Shown: positions 10,189 through 21,326 of the stretch, piece after piece
Numbering within the stretch: the first letter of the stretch is position 1
How the letters are laid out: each line of letters starts with the position of its first letter
Assembly (NCBI GenBank): GCA_021527695.1
Contig: JAKFAO010000001.1
Location: forward strand, 1,674,001 to 1,738,000
DNA: 64,000 nt
Origin: Naematelia aurantialba
Taxonomy: Eukaryota > Basidiomycota > Tremellomycetes > Tremellales > Naemateliaceae
Direction: 5' to 3'
Program-made: the position numbers and the translations under genes
The notes under the pieces: generated by a model
What the model saw: the letters and a program-made list of their open reading frames with translations, nothing else
Databases searched by the model: none
Told to the model about the DNA's origin: nothing

Positions 10189-12351
10189 ATGCCCCCACGA
10201 CTCCCGACACGGATACTCACGTCGATACCGCTCGGCAACGGTGCTATAGCCTCTTCATCGACTCTCCCGCAACGACCCGTGTCCCCTCCCCTGCCATGTC
10301 CGACTTCGCCAACGCGCGCGCGAAGCTTGCATTGTGCCTCGAGGCGGCCGCAGCCTCGTTCGCATTTCTCTGACTCGGGTGACCGAGCTCGGATAGGTCT
10401 AAATAGTAGTGTGAGCAAATCTCCGTCTTGACAAGAATCGAGACTCACTGCGCGGTGTTGCAGAGAGGATTCCATTCGTCTGCGACAAATAGGGCGCCGA
10501 CCAAGAACCCATACGAAGCGCTTGGAGTGAGCAAGGACGCCAAGACTGCGGACATCAAAAAGGCGTACTATGCGGTTAGTCGGCAGATGCTTAGATATGC
10601 CAGGAAGCTAGACGGCAAACTGACCTCGGGTTCAGCTGGCGAAAAAGTGGCATCCAGATTCCAACAAGGCGAAAGGCGCCGCAGAGAAGTTTCACGAGAT
10701 CCAAAATGCCTATGATGTGAGTTGGCATTCCTGCAGCGCGAGAAAAAGGAGGGGACGTGTATTGACGACGAACGACGTAGATTTTGTCCGACGACACAAA
10801 ACGGCAGGCATATGACCAGTACGGCGCTGCATCGACCGAAGAAGGCTTCGATCCCAATGCGTTTGGCCGCGGCGGTGCTGGTGGATTCGGCGGATTCCAG
10901 GGCTTTGGAGACGCGTTCGGCGGACGCGGAGGCAACGCTGGTGATCTTTTCGAGTCGCTGTTTGGCAACGCCTTCGGTGGCGGGGGCGGCAACCCGTTTG
11001 CGCCTGGCGGAGGGGGGCGCAGTCGGCCTATGCGCGGAGATGATCTGGAAACGACTGTCACGCTGTCGTTCCTCGAAGCGTGCAATGGCGCGACTCGCAA
11101 GCTGACCATCACTCCGATTGTCGACTGCGCGCCGTGTTCCGGTAGCGGGCTGAAGCCTGGCGAGAAGAAGACGCAGTGCGCCACATGTCGCGGCACGGGA
11201 CAGCAGACGTTCCAGGTCCAAGGGATGCTCATGGCGTCGACGTGTCAGACATGTGGGGGAGCAGGAACGGCAATACCCCGCGGTGCACGCTGCACGTCGT
11301 GCGAAGGGGTTGGGCGGGTCAAGACGCGCAAGGAGGTTGACGTGGAGATCCCCGCTGGAATCGAGGACGGCATGAAAGTCAAGATCCCGGGCATGGGCGA
11401 CATGCCGCTCGCTGCGTCTGGCCCGGCCGGCGACCTCCTCGTGCGTGTCAACGTCAAGCAGAGCCCGGTGTTCCGCCGACAAGGGACAAACCTGTATCAC
11501 GACGCGCGGGTGCCATTGCACACGGCCCTGCTTGGTGGACGTATCCGGATCCCGACGCTCGAGGGCGAGGTCGAGGTGAGAGTCAGGGAGGGCACGCAGA
11601 ATGGCGAGGAGGCCGTGTTGAAGGGCCGAGGGGTGAAGAGCGTGTACGGCCTCGGAAGGGATAGAGGAGACCTCGTCGTGGCGTGGCGTGTGCAGATCCC
11701 GAGGTGAGCTTGGCAGCGTCCTTTTCCATTTCCTCTTCTCTCTTTCTCATCTGTTTCTTCTCGAACACTCCGGCACCTCCCAGCCTGTCTCTTCCTCTCG
11801 GTACCGTGGATACCGTAGCTCATCTGGACAGAACGCTCTCGCCATTCCAGCGCAAGATCCTACAAGCGTACGCGGACGACGTCGAAGGCAGGCACCCACA
11901 AGTCACATTCGGGCCGCCCACGCCTCCCCCTACACCGCCCACATCTTCCGCATCATCGCCAAACACAAAGACAGGAGCTGGGTCTGCTCAAGCACCGCCG
12001 AACCAGCCTTCATCGAAAGGTACATTCTCTTCTCCTTGGTCCGCTTCCTCTCCCTCTTCATCGTCCCATCCGTCCCCGTCGTCCCCCTCGACCAATGCCT
12101 CATCTCCGTCCCCCTCTGCCTCGTCCACCTCCTCCTCTCGTTCTGCGTCTTCCCCTCCCCCGCCGTTTGTGGACACGGAACCGCGCGTGCCTCGAGATGA
12201 GCGCGACGAGGTCGGACAGGCCGGACGGGGCGGCTTGGTGGATACGATCGCGTCCGCCGTGGGCGGTGCGCTCGGTTTCCTCGAGCGCCTCTTTGGGTCC
12301 GGGTCCGGGTCTGGTTCCGGTCCCCGCGGGAAGGGAAGGGGAGGTCAGTGA
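10189..12351 (+). CDS. MDJ1: Mitochondrial type I J-protein (DnaJ homologue) Mdj1
   Basis: The first exon encodes a basic, Ser/Arg-rich leader consistent with a mitochondrial presequence. The J domain follows (NPYEALGVSKDA), with the essential HPD intact in KKWHPDSNK after an intron. Next come a Gly/Phe region (GGFGGFQGFG) and the four zinc-binding motifs CAPCSGSG, CATCRGTG, CQTCGGAG and CTSCEGVG, all complete, then the C-terminal substrate-binding domain. The protein works with mitochondrial Hsp70 in folding. The last exon probably begins at 11832, giving the family sequence LSPFQRKILQAYADD. Acceptors further upstream at the TCCCAG near 11784 or the GTAG near 11817 are alternatives. The C-terminus has an unusually long Ser/Pro/Thr tract of roughly 80 residues before the conserved end VGGALGFLERLFG, which is followed by a Gly/Ser-rich tail. 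Confidence 0.93.
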
Positions 12352-12649
12352 GCGCGAGGCGAGGAGGCGAGCGAGACAGGGGCAGGCAGATGCCCGCGCA
12401 CACGCAGAGGGCGAGGATGCCGGTCGAGGTGAGCGGTGCGGTGAGCGAGCGGTGCGCGGTGAGCTTCGAGACGTGCGAGCGGAAGAGTTGTCCGATCGAA
12501 GCAGATGTTGACCAGGTCTGTGTCTTGCTAGGTCCGCGTATTCGCAGGGTTGACGGGTCTCAGACTCGGCCCCCGACTCCCGACGCAGCGGCATCGACGC
12601 GGTCGTCGATCCCGTCACGAACGTCGACATCGACACTGAACTCGACACC

Positions 12650-12700
12650 AAAATCAACACCAACACCAACACCAACACCAACACCCAATCCGTCTCCGAC
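12650..12700. repeat. Hexanucleotide tandem repeat (ACACCA)n
   Basis: Uninterrupted ACACCA units sit within a longer stretch rich in ACACC and CGACA variants (about 12600-12830). On the complementary strand the same DNA reads as a GT-rich run. Confidence 0.85.
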
Positions 12701-13124
12701 ATCGACGTCAACACCGCCATCCACTCCAACACCCGCTCACACATCGACGACAAACCCACAAACCGCAACAACCACAAACCCTGAAAATGCAACAACAACG
12801 ACGACAACAACAACATCAGGTCCCACAGTCGCGGACAGCCAGAGCCGAGAGGCGAGTCTAGATGAGTCTGAGGCGTCTGGCCAAATGGCAGAGGGAGCAG
12901 AGGAAGCCGAGGGCCGAGACGTAGAAGAGCCAGAGGAGGAACGCAAGTCGGCTACGGGGTAAACAGTCTCAGTCTCAGCATTTCACACCACTCGCATGCA
13001 TGCATTGCCAGTCACATTCGACTAGTCGCATTCGACTTTCATCCAGTTTGCACCGTACACGCACGCTGCTTGACAGAACGTGTTGCAACTCTCCAATGAA
13101 CCCATTCCGTGCAAGTGATCACAA

Positions 13125-13248
13125 ACGCCACCACTGCTATACTCGCTCACCCATAGACGCAACCACTGCTATACACTCTCGCCCAAGTAGACGCAACCAC
13201 TGCTATACACTCTCACCCATAGGCGCAGCCACTGCTATACACTCCCAC
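13125..13248. repeat. Minisatellite, about 32 bp x 4
   Basis: Four tandem copies share the core CCACTGCTATAC followed by a CTCTCACCCATAG-type half. Spacing varies slightly between 26 and 34 nt. The array is directly downstream of the Ppc89-like stop codon. Confidence 0.85.
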
Positions 13249-13378
13249 ACAAACAGGCAGGACTGTCCCACACAAATGGCATGGACCTGCTGCCCAACCA
13301 CACAAAGAGGTATGTATAACATGCCCAAGGTGTATTTGATACGCAACTGCCAAGGCTATACTCTTGCCACGTACAGTC

Positions 13379-16205
13379 TCACATGGCCATGGCCGCTGGC
13401 ACCCGCCTAAACCCCACACCGTCCTTTTCCAATCGCCGCATCCCTTCCTCACCCAATGTCTCCCTCACCATCCGCAAGACATCATGCACGCTCTTCCTCG
13501 CATCGCTAGTGCGCGTCTGGCGCTCGGACAGACTGAGCGGCCTGTCCCGGAAATGCAGCAGCTCATAGAGCGAGGCGATCTGATCAGCCTGTCAAAGGAC
13601 AATTGTCAGCTGACTGCTACATCACGAGTGGTAGCAACGAGAGATGGCGGCCACGATTTGAGGATGAGGATGAGAAAGACAATGACAATGAGGCTACCCA
13701 CCTTGCGCTCGAGCGTGTCGATCACTTCGCGCAGATGATCTGCGAGGACACGCCGCTTCCCTACATCCGACGCCGCATCTAAGACCTTGTACTGGTCCGC
13801 TAATTCGCTGTAGATCCTAAACCATCATCAGACATTTTAGATTATTCCATACTTCAGGGTGACGTGACGAACAATTTGTAGTGCGCAAAATCAGCCTCGA
13901 GCTCAGAGATCACTCTCGCCAGCACTGTCTGAGGCGGCAAATCTCCTTGCGTATCGATTATCGGTGACAGCGATCGCCTTGGCTCGCTTGTGCGCACAGG
14001 GATTCGATTCGCTGACCCTGCAGCAGGCATTTTCGAGATCGGCTCTGCAGCTCGTTTAGAGCGATCTGCACCAGCAGCCGAGAAGAAGCTTTGTTCGTCC
14101 TCGGCTCTGATGGAGGGGAACGGGGATGCCGGACCCTCAATCCGTTCAGACACTCGGCGGGAAGATTTAGATCTTTGCCTGGACGAGCTCGAGCGCGAGG
14201 CAGGGGTGGGAGATGATCCGCCGTCTTCCGAGGCTGGAGGAGTTGGGTTCTGTCGAGGAGCCGCCGGAGCCACGCGATGGATCTGTTCAGTCGGAGGGAC
14301 AAGCACAGGTAACTCAGTGGCTGCCGCGTGCAACCCCTGTCGAAGTCTCGACGGCGCCGGCTGGGGCGATGAGGGCCGTTCTGATCGACGTTGTACGTCT
14401 CGCCGCACTCGGTCTATATCCTCGTCACTGACAAGCTCGTTGGCTAGTTGCGCCATTTCTTCAGCCTCGAGCCGGATAGTCCGCTCGCCCCGCGCCCTAC
14501 GTCGTGTCTCGAGACCTTCCTCGACAATTCCGCCCAGCCTCTGGACCTCATCGCCAAGCCGTTCCACTTGCTTACGTAGCTCGTGGAGCTCGGATGTAAC
14601 GGTCCTGCTATGAGGTGGAGAAATCGGTGCACGAGCATGAGTCTCGGCCGCACGCAGCTCCGCCACCAGCGCTTTGTTGTGCTCCAGCTCTGACGTGATA
14701 CGGGCAAGATTGGTGCGAAGCGACGCGACGAGGTCTTCCAGTGCTGCTAGCGTCAGCTTAGAGAACAACGAATGCTTGCCAGCTGACCCGTCTTTTCTCC
14801 GATGACGTCTCGCAAACGCCTATCGCCGAGGTTTCGAGCCTCTTCGACCTCGTTTCTGGCTTTCTCTACCTCTCCTTCCAGTTCCCTGACGCGCCTCCGG
14901 GAGAGACTGTTTTCCGTTTCTAGTGCTCTGAGCCTTGCATGGAGTGTTGCCAAAGTTTGCGGGATATTCCCTTGTTTGGATCAGCTGAATTATCCATTCT
15001 TAATGACGCAAGGCTCACCTCCACTCTGGCCAGCAACCTCGACGTTCTTGCCCAAGGAACCGTGTTCCAATCCCTTAGCCGGCGTCTCGAGCAAGTTGGT
15101 CAGGCTCGTGACATCGGCAAGTGCACCACCCGCGCGGCCCGCAGGGGCGGAGCTGGTCCGCCTCTCTTCGCGCTGAAGGTTCTTCAGCCTATCCTTCTGG
15201 GGGGCGCGCTTGGGCCCGGGAGTCTTCATGTTGTGCGCTGTCGTTTCGCTGAGAGCCCGACGAGGTTGTGGCCGTGGTGCGTGGGACTTGCTCGCGCGAA
15301 GTTCATCGCCTAGACGCTGTGCCATGGAACTGAAGCCGCTTGACGGCTTCCGAGCTGTTGTGTCGCTCGCTCCAGACGATGGCGGGGACAACAGAGGGTC
15401 GTTTCGGTTCAGAGTGAGAGACAGGTTTGGCTGGTTGGTCATAAGAGACGAAAGCGGGGAGGGAGATCGAGGTGATCGAGATGGCGAGAATGGCGAGGTA
15501 GGGCGTTGGGATATTTTCTATGCACGACATGTTCAGCTCCACATCCAACGTGGCGATTGTAGCAAGAGGGAGAGCAGGCGGCGGGAAAGGCTAAGGGGAT
15601 TGCAAACTCACGTCGCCCATGACTCTTCCTAGCTCACCGACGAGCCTGCCCAGACTCCTCTCTGGATCCCAATCATCGTCGTCCCCCTCGCTCCTGTTCC
15701 CGGCCTCGCCGCCTTGACGCTCAAACACCCCCACTCCCAGCGTCATCTGACTAACATGGTGTCCTGCCGTACTGGTCGGACTTTGGGCTGCGCTCTTCTC
15801 GCTCTGCGCACCTGATACTGCCCTGTCCCTGTCCCTGTTGCGTTCTCGCGACGCCGCGCGAGGGGTACCACCGGGCCCAAAGTGGTGTATATCGGGTACG
15901 TTGTGTACATTATGTACGTCGTGCACGTTGCGTACGCCGTGTGACTGATGCACGTCGTGTAAACGATCTAGGTCGTAGTCTGACCGTCCAGTTAGACCTT
16001 CCCCAAAACCCCGTGGATGCTCTATGGAAGAGATGGTTGAGAGCGAAGTCTGCGCCCCGTTGTAAGCCTGCGAGGAGGAGGATGTGGTAGTCAAGAGAGA
16101 AGAGATAGATAGGGAGTGCAAATCCGCTTCGAGGGTCGACTCGAGTCGTCGTCGTTCCAGGTCCTGGGACGAGGACGGGATAGGCTGCGGGTTCATTGTG
16201 GGCAT
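13379..16205 (-). CDS. Spindle pole body protein, Ppc89-like with Cep57 microtubule-binding domain
   Basis: Six exons are readable on the - strand: 16205-15612, 15517-15019, about 14974-14794, about 14754-13873, 13816-13702 and 13588-13379, roughly 830 aa. The middle of the protein is a coiled coil (LHARLRALETENSLSRRRVRE) and is followed by a Ser/Pro-rich linker. The C-terminus is the conserved Cep57-type microtubule-binding domain: ISELEADFAHYK joined to LIYSELADQYKVLDAASDV, then VLADHLREVIDTLERK and ADQIASLYELLHF. Fission yeast Ppc89, a structural core protein of the spindle pole body, has this domain. The N-terminal exon carries a His-rich DVH/NVH repeat. ATG 16205 was chosen as the first Met of a frame containing the conserved DPERSLGRLVGELG segment. 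A second Met lies three codons later. Intron 3 is only about 40 nt. Confidence 0.82.
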
Positions 16206-16593
16206 GCCGTGCCGGCCACTACCGGCCAAGCTGGCGTGAGTATCAGTCTCACTCAAAGATAGCGTAAAGGTGTTATTTCGACGTCCAAGAGAATCAGGAT
16301 AGACAGAGGGGGTTGCTGAATTGGAGGGAGGACAGGAAGAAGGGCAGAGGAAGGAAGGAAGGAGAGAAAGAAAGAAAGGAAAGAGAAGGGTTGACTGACG
16401 GACCGAGGGCTTGTTTATGGAACACTTTGTGGTGGAAATCAGCCACGTGGTTTTGGGAAAATCAACTTTTAATTCCACCAGAGAAAATTCAAAAGACGCG
16501 TGCGGGCAAAAAGTCGCGAGAGCCCAAGAGCACACTGCATACTGCATACATGTACAACGTTGTGACGTCGCACGGCTACCTCTGCGCAAGACA
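16206..16593 (-). other. Promoter of the Ppc89-like gene and 3' flank of SNX41
   Basis: 388 nt with purine-rich runs on + (GGAAGGAAGG, about 16350-16385), which are pyrimidine-rich in the direction of the Ppc89-like gene. No conserved frame. Confidence 0.4.
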
Positions 16594-18830
16594 TTACAGA
16601 GGCCCAAAGGGGCTCTCCTCAGCCTTGCCTTTACCCTTGTTCGAATCCACTTCCACATGGTCGACTACAGGCAATGGTAATGGCTTGTTGGCCGCTTCGA
16701 CTTGCTCGATCTCTCCTCTGAGCCCCCCCATCCTCATACTCCCGCCTACGTTATCGACCTCGAGCGCCGCGGGAGGCTCAGACATGGCCGGCGCTGGCGG
16801 CTGGTTAGGGTGATCTTCTACTTCTCGAATTGCCGTTTGAGCAGCTTGCCAAGCTTGGAGATTCTATCGCATATATAAGCAATGTCCTATAGGTCATAAA
16901 ACGAACTGACCTGGCGACACCACTCTCGATGCACTTTGGAAAGCTGGATGGCCAATAATCGTAGGTCGGCGACCTTTTGGCGCTGGAAACGGTCCAGGTC
17001 GGCTTGTAGTGTCATGGAGGCGTATTTGAGATCCTGCTCTGAAGCTTGAAGGGAGTCTTCCAGCTTGATGTTTTATCAGCGATATGGCTCGCGTCGCTCA
17101 GATATGCTTGAGCTCACCTGGGATATATTGTCCCTTGTTTTGCCAATGTTGGTGCGCCTAGTCGCTTCTGGGTCCACATCCATCATTCCGCTCAAACTAT
17201 GTTTGACCGCGCTGAACAGCCCAAATCCTGGGTTTCTCCTCCGGATGCTCCCTTCACGCTCACGATCCCTCTGCTGCTCGGCCTCCTCTTCGGCGGAAGG
17301 CGCCTGGCTCAGGCCGCGCCCACCGCGCTCAAGCGCCTCCTCTAGACGTCGAGCTTCGCGTTCAGCAGACTCGAGCAATTCGAGCTTGTCTTTCTGCGTT
17401 CCAAGAGCTTCCAGCACAAGCTCATACTGCACGTGCTTTTGGTGACGAAAGGAGAGACGAGAGCGGATCAGGGCTGCGAATTGCGCGTATATATGGAGCG
17501 GTTCTGTAGTGGTCCGTTCCCAAGCTTGCAGCTGGGGATATCAGTCGCGATGCCCATTCCACAAACGAGAAAGGCCTACCAAAGCAGCAGTCGCGAGATA
17601 TTCACCATCGACCGCCTGACCGACCTTCTCGATCGCCTCGCCTAGCTTGCCGCCTTCCACCAAACTGAACCCATTCCACACAGCACCAAGTTCGGACATA
17701 TCAGCTGCTCGCTCGCCCCATCGCTTCGTCACGCGTCGATTGACTTTCTCCATCTGACCACTGATGTGTGATTGGAACTTTTCGGTAAATATCTCCGAGT
17801 CTATGAAACGTTGATCGGGATGATTGAGCGGATGCGTGGGTGAAGGAGTGGGCAACAGGTGATGTGCGATGTATGATGAGGAGCTCGGCGCGGTCGGCGA
17901 GTCTCCTGACGATGAAGATGGGGAGATGGGTTGGAAAGTCGGGTTGTGCGAAGGGGCGTGGAGAGGGTTCTTCGGCAGTAGGCTGACCGGAGGGGAATGG
18001 ACCACCTCTGACTATTGGCTGTTCAGCTTGTATGACTACCTGATTGGACAAAACAATTTACCCAGCTGACACCATCTTCCAAGAAACGATGCAAAACGTG
18101 TTCACCTCCCAAGATGGGATGACGACAGCATCTCCGGAGAAAGTCCTCGAGCAGGCGTTTGCGCCGCGCAATGACCGTTGCGTCCTCCTTTGCTTTGCTC
18201 TGGCCCTTGACGGCGTAGTCGGTGAGGCTTTGCTTGCTCGGAATAGGCGGAATGATGAGCACTGGGTAGAGGCCCATCAGAGCTTGGTGGAGGCTGAGAA
18301 AAGACGAGTATCTGCGGCGAGTCGTATTTGACTGTTCGGCGTCAGCTACCGCGCCTTTGCCTTGCGATGTCGCGACAGGGAAGACTTAGTGGAATCAAGC
18401 AGATTGAGGGACTTACACCGATGCGTATCACGTAGGTAATGTAGGCTGCCTTTCCGCCCTCGGTCGTTTTGAACGCATCTACGATTGAGACCTCTTCGCC
18501 TTCGTGGATCTGCCTATCCCGTTCGCAGCAGAACCCCTCCTTGGGGGACGGGCCAGCGAGCTTTGATGCTCCGCGTTTCGGCTCTTTGGCTGGATCCGGG
18601 AAACTCGCGCGGTGCGTGGGCGGCGGAGACCCAGAGGCAGCAGATATGACGGACGATGTCTTGCGCGCTGTGAAAATCGGTGAAGACGATGATGAGCCTG
18701 GACCCGGGTGGCCGGGGAGCGTCGGTGTCTGGGCGGGATTGGGGTTAGGCGAGAGCGCCCGTGTCGGGGTCGCGCTGGCTGAACCAGAAGGCGAAGTCGC
18801 GAATGGATTAGGGGGGTCGGCAGCGTCCAT
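16594..18830 (-). CDS. SNX41: Sorting nexin Snx41/Atg20 family (PX-BAR)
   Basis: The first exon ends in the start of a PX domain (VSIVDAFKTTEGGKAAYITY). The domain continues after an intron with the phosphoinositide-binding RRRYSSFLSLHQAL, IPPIPSKQSLTDY and RRKRLLEDFLRRC. BAR-type helices follow (FIDSEIFTEKFQSHISG, WNGFSLVEGG, then MQYELVLEALGTQ), and the C-terminal helices DLDRFQRQKVADLRLLAIQL and NLQAWQAAQTAI end the protein at about 600 aa. Snx41/Atg20 proteins bind PtdIns3P on endosomes and act with Snx4/Atg24 in cargo recycling and selective autophagy. The start is uncertain: the open frame continues upstream to 19103, but MDAADPPNPF at 18830 looks like a natural N-terminus. The gene is divergent from the PQ-loop gene. 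Confidence 0.87.
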
Positions 18831-19152
18831 CTTGCCTCGCACTGGTTGAGTGACGGTCAGACAGAGAACATCGAGTGTGGGTTGCACCGCCGGCACGGGT
18901 CTGCACCCCGCCCGTGCCATTTGTGAAATGACGTGGTGCGCGGAAACAAATCTATCAGGAGCGTCACACTCCTCCACCTCGAGGCATCGCTGATTTTCGG
19001 ACTCGTCTGTCGTTCGCGTCGAGGTTATATCGTCAACCATATACCAAGTACCACCAGACATACCAGGTCTACGCTGCTCGACTGAGCGGCGCTCCTCACT
19101 CATTCAACTCTGACGATCTCTTCCGTCCCGAAGACGCGGCTAAGTGCACACC
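18831..19152. promoter_or_regulatory. Bidirectional promoter, SNX41 / PQ-loop gene
   Basis: 322 nt between two divergent starts. An open frame reaching back from SNX41 covers most of it, so part may code for a longer SNX41 N-terminus. No TATA box was recognised. Confidence 0.4.
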
Positions 19153-20688
19153 ATGCTGTCCACGCTCACATCGGACGAGATGTCCAGCATTGTAAGTGCA
19201 TCTCCACGGAGGTTCAGATACCATGCCTTGCCTTGATTCCTTTTCTGTCTTGCAAGCATATACCGCAGGAATAATCCATATGACAAACTTGCCCTCTTGA
19301 CACACTACATCTATGCCCCTCTCAACGGAAACAGCAGCAGCTGACGCGCTCAGCTCGGCTGGATGTCGATCGCATGCTGGATCGTAGTCTATAGTCCACA
19401 AAGTGAGTCACGAGCCGATTCCCTACGCCGAAGAAGGGTGAATGCAAGGTCAAGTCTAACATGGGTAGTCTGGGAGAATTATCTGCTCAAATCTGGCGAG
19501 GGCCTGTCGGTGACTTTTATCGTTCTCTGGTTGTTGGGGGACATTACCAACTTGGTTGGCGGGGTTATGGCGAAGCTCTTACCGACCATGATTATCCTGG
19601 CTCTCTACGTGGGTGTCTTACTTTTCCTTCTCGCCCTTGTCCCGCCTCGACCCCTTTCTCGCCCTTTGACCCGCGGATCGTCCACCGCCTTCGATCGTCA
19701 ACCATCTCTTCGATTTGTCAACCGCTGACCCACGCAGTACACGGTATGCGACCTCGTCCTCCTCTTCCAGGTATACTACTACCGCCGACTCGCCGCTCGA
19801 TCCGCCGCCCCCGCCCTTCCCGACGCCTCCAACTCCCACTCTGAAACCTCTCCCCTCCTCTCAGCGTCCCAAATCTCAATACCGGCCCCTCCAGCGCAGG
19901 CTCAGCCCAAACCCCTCCTGCCGCCGTACCTCGAGTACCCACTGCTGCTGCTCTTCGTGCTTGGTGCAGGCGTGTTCGCGTGGTTCCTTTCCTCAGGCGA
20001 GCCGGAGGAGATCGGCATTCCAGAGAAACCGCCCGTGCAGCTCGAGTGGAGGAGCCAACTTTTGGGATATACCAGTGCAGTACTGTATCTCGGCAGTCGT
20101 ATCCCGCAGATCGCACACAACTAGTGTGTCCTTCCGTTGGCCCCTCTCACCTCCCTTCCCTATTTCTTCCCGCTCGTCGCCTTCTTTTCCCCGCGCCCCT
20201 CGGATACGTGGCTATGCGTGGCTGACGTCGGTTTAGTAAAACGCGATGTGCTGGACTATCATTGGCCATGTTCTTCTTCTCCATCTCAGGCAGTACGTGC
20301 ACGTCCATCTGTCAGACGTCGACGCTATCTATGCCGTCAATCGCCTTGGAAGCTCAATGCTGATCCTGATCTCTCAGACGTCACCTACGTCCTGTCCATC
20401 CTGCTCACGTCCCTTGAACCGCGGTACATCCTCGCCAACGCCTCGTGGCTGGCTGGAAGCGGCCTCACGGTATTCTTGGACCTGTACGTATCCCTCTGGC
20501 CAATGGCTACTTCCGCCTACTGGTCTGCGTAGAGCGTCGATATTCGTACTGACGATTTACTCTTTGCGATAGGTTCGTTCTCGCCCAATTCGCTGTATAC
20601 GCATACCAGGACAACAAGCTAGCACGCGAAGGCAAGGTGTTTGCAGACGATGACGAGGAAGGGCGGATAGACGAGGGGAACGCATAAC
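19153..20688 (+). CDS. PQ-loop repeat transporter, Ypq1/Rtc2 (SLC66A1) type
   Basis: Several introns; about 300 aa. The first PQ motif is split by an intron: IACWIVVYSPQ joined to IWENYLLKSGEGLS, then VTFIVLWLLGDITNLVG, which is the hallmark of this family. The second PQ motif is AVLYLGSRIPQIAHN. Seven hydrophobic helices are expected. A variable Ser/Pro-rich loop sits between the third and fourth helices. Relatives are vacuolar or lysosomal exporters of cationic amino acids. The acidic C-terminal tail (DDDEEGRIDEGNA) is cytosolic in such proteins. Localisation and substrate are inferred from the family. Introns in the last third (20,120-20,580) were placed from branch and acceptor signals and are approximate. 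Confidence 0.85.
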
Positions 20689-21269
20689 ATTTGCATGACT
20701 AATCTGTCGTCGGCGTGGATCGTCGGCGTGTGTCGTCGGCGTCGGGCGTCGCAATGGTCGTGGGTCGTCGGTGTCGGGAGTCGGTTGTCGGCGCTCATTT
20801 GTCGTGTGCTGTATCCCGGTCATTGCATCTTGACATGTATTCCTAGCTTGCATTATACCTGCCATGCACATTCAACCGGCTGGAAAACGTCGCCGGCGTG
20901 ACTACCGTGGCGGCGTGACTAACGTTGGCAGCTGGAATCATGCCGCCGGCTCAACGTCGCCGGCTGGGATAACGGCGTCGGCGTAACTAGTGTCGCTGGC
21001 TCAGCGGCGTGGTATATGTAGGGTTCTAGCCATGATAGGCAGCTGGAGTTAGGTTGAATTCGCACCTCAGCTCGGATACGGCTCCACGCATCGGACGATC
21101 CCTGTGGCGCGGGAAGACGTCTGAGCACAAGGAGATCGCAGTATAGTAACATGTCGAGGACAGTATGTACATAATGTATCAAATACACCCGCAAGTGGAC
21201 GTTTCAACGCCTCGCCCATCCTCAACAACCGCGCCACCGCTCTCTCTCCCGATTCTCACACCTGCCATC
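20689..21269. repeat. GC-rich spacer with degenerate GTCGTCGGCG and CGGCGTGACTA repeats
   Basis: Two clusters are visible. About 20707-20800 is built of GTCGTCGGCGT variants. About 20889-21012 is built of GCCGGCGTGACTA and CGCCGGCT variants. No conserved frame. The genes on either side converge on this spacer. Confidence 0.6.
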
Positions 21270-21292
21270 TCAAACTCTCGCTGCCGCTGCCA

Positions 21293-21326
<34 letters not shown>

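Larger units (their letters stand above)
12352..13378. other. Gene-free spacer with Thr/Pro-type and 32-bp tandem repeats
   Basis: No conserved gene. The open frame 12348-12962 (+) lacks an ATG start and mostly translates the ACACCA repeat, so it is treated as noncoding or 3' UTR. The region separates the 3' ends of MDJ1 (+) and the Ppc89-like gene (-), so the two genes converge here. Confidence 0.5.

Noticed and set aside
10568..11521. 317-codon frame on the - strand opposite MDJ1
   Set aside because: Shadow of the J-protein exons, whose zinc motifs prove the + strand frame.
12348..12962. Thr/Pro-rich frame directly after MDJ1
   Set aside because: No ATG start, overlaps the MDJ1 stop, and is composed largely of an ACACCA repeat. 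Could be 3' UTR.
13125..13248. Regularly spaced repeats resembling a CRISPR array
   Set aside because: The copies are head-to-tail without unique spacers, and the genome is eukaryotic. It is a minisatellite.
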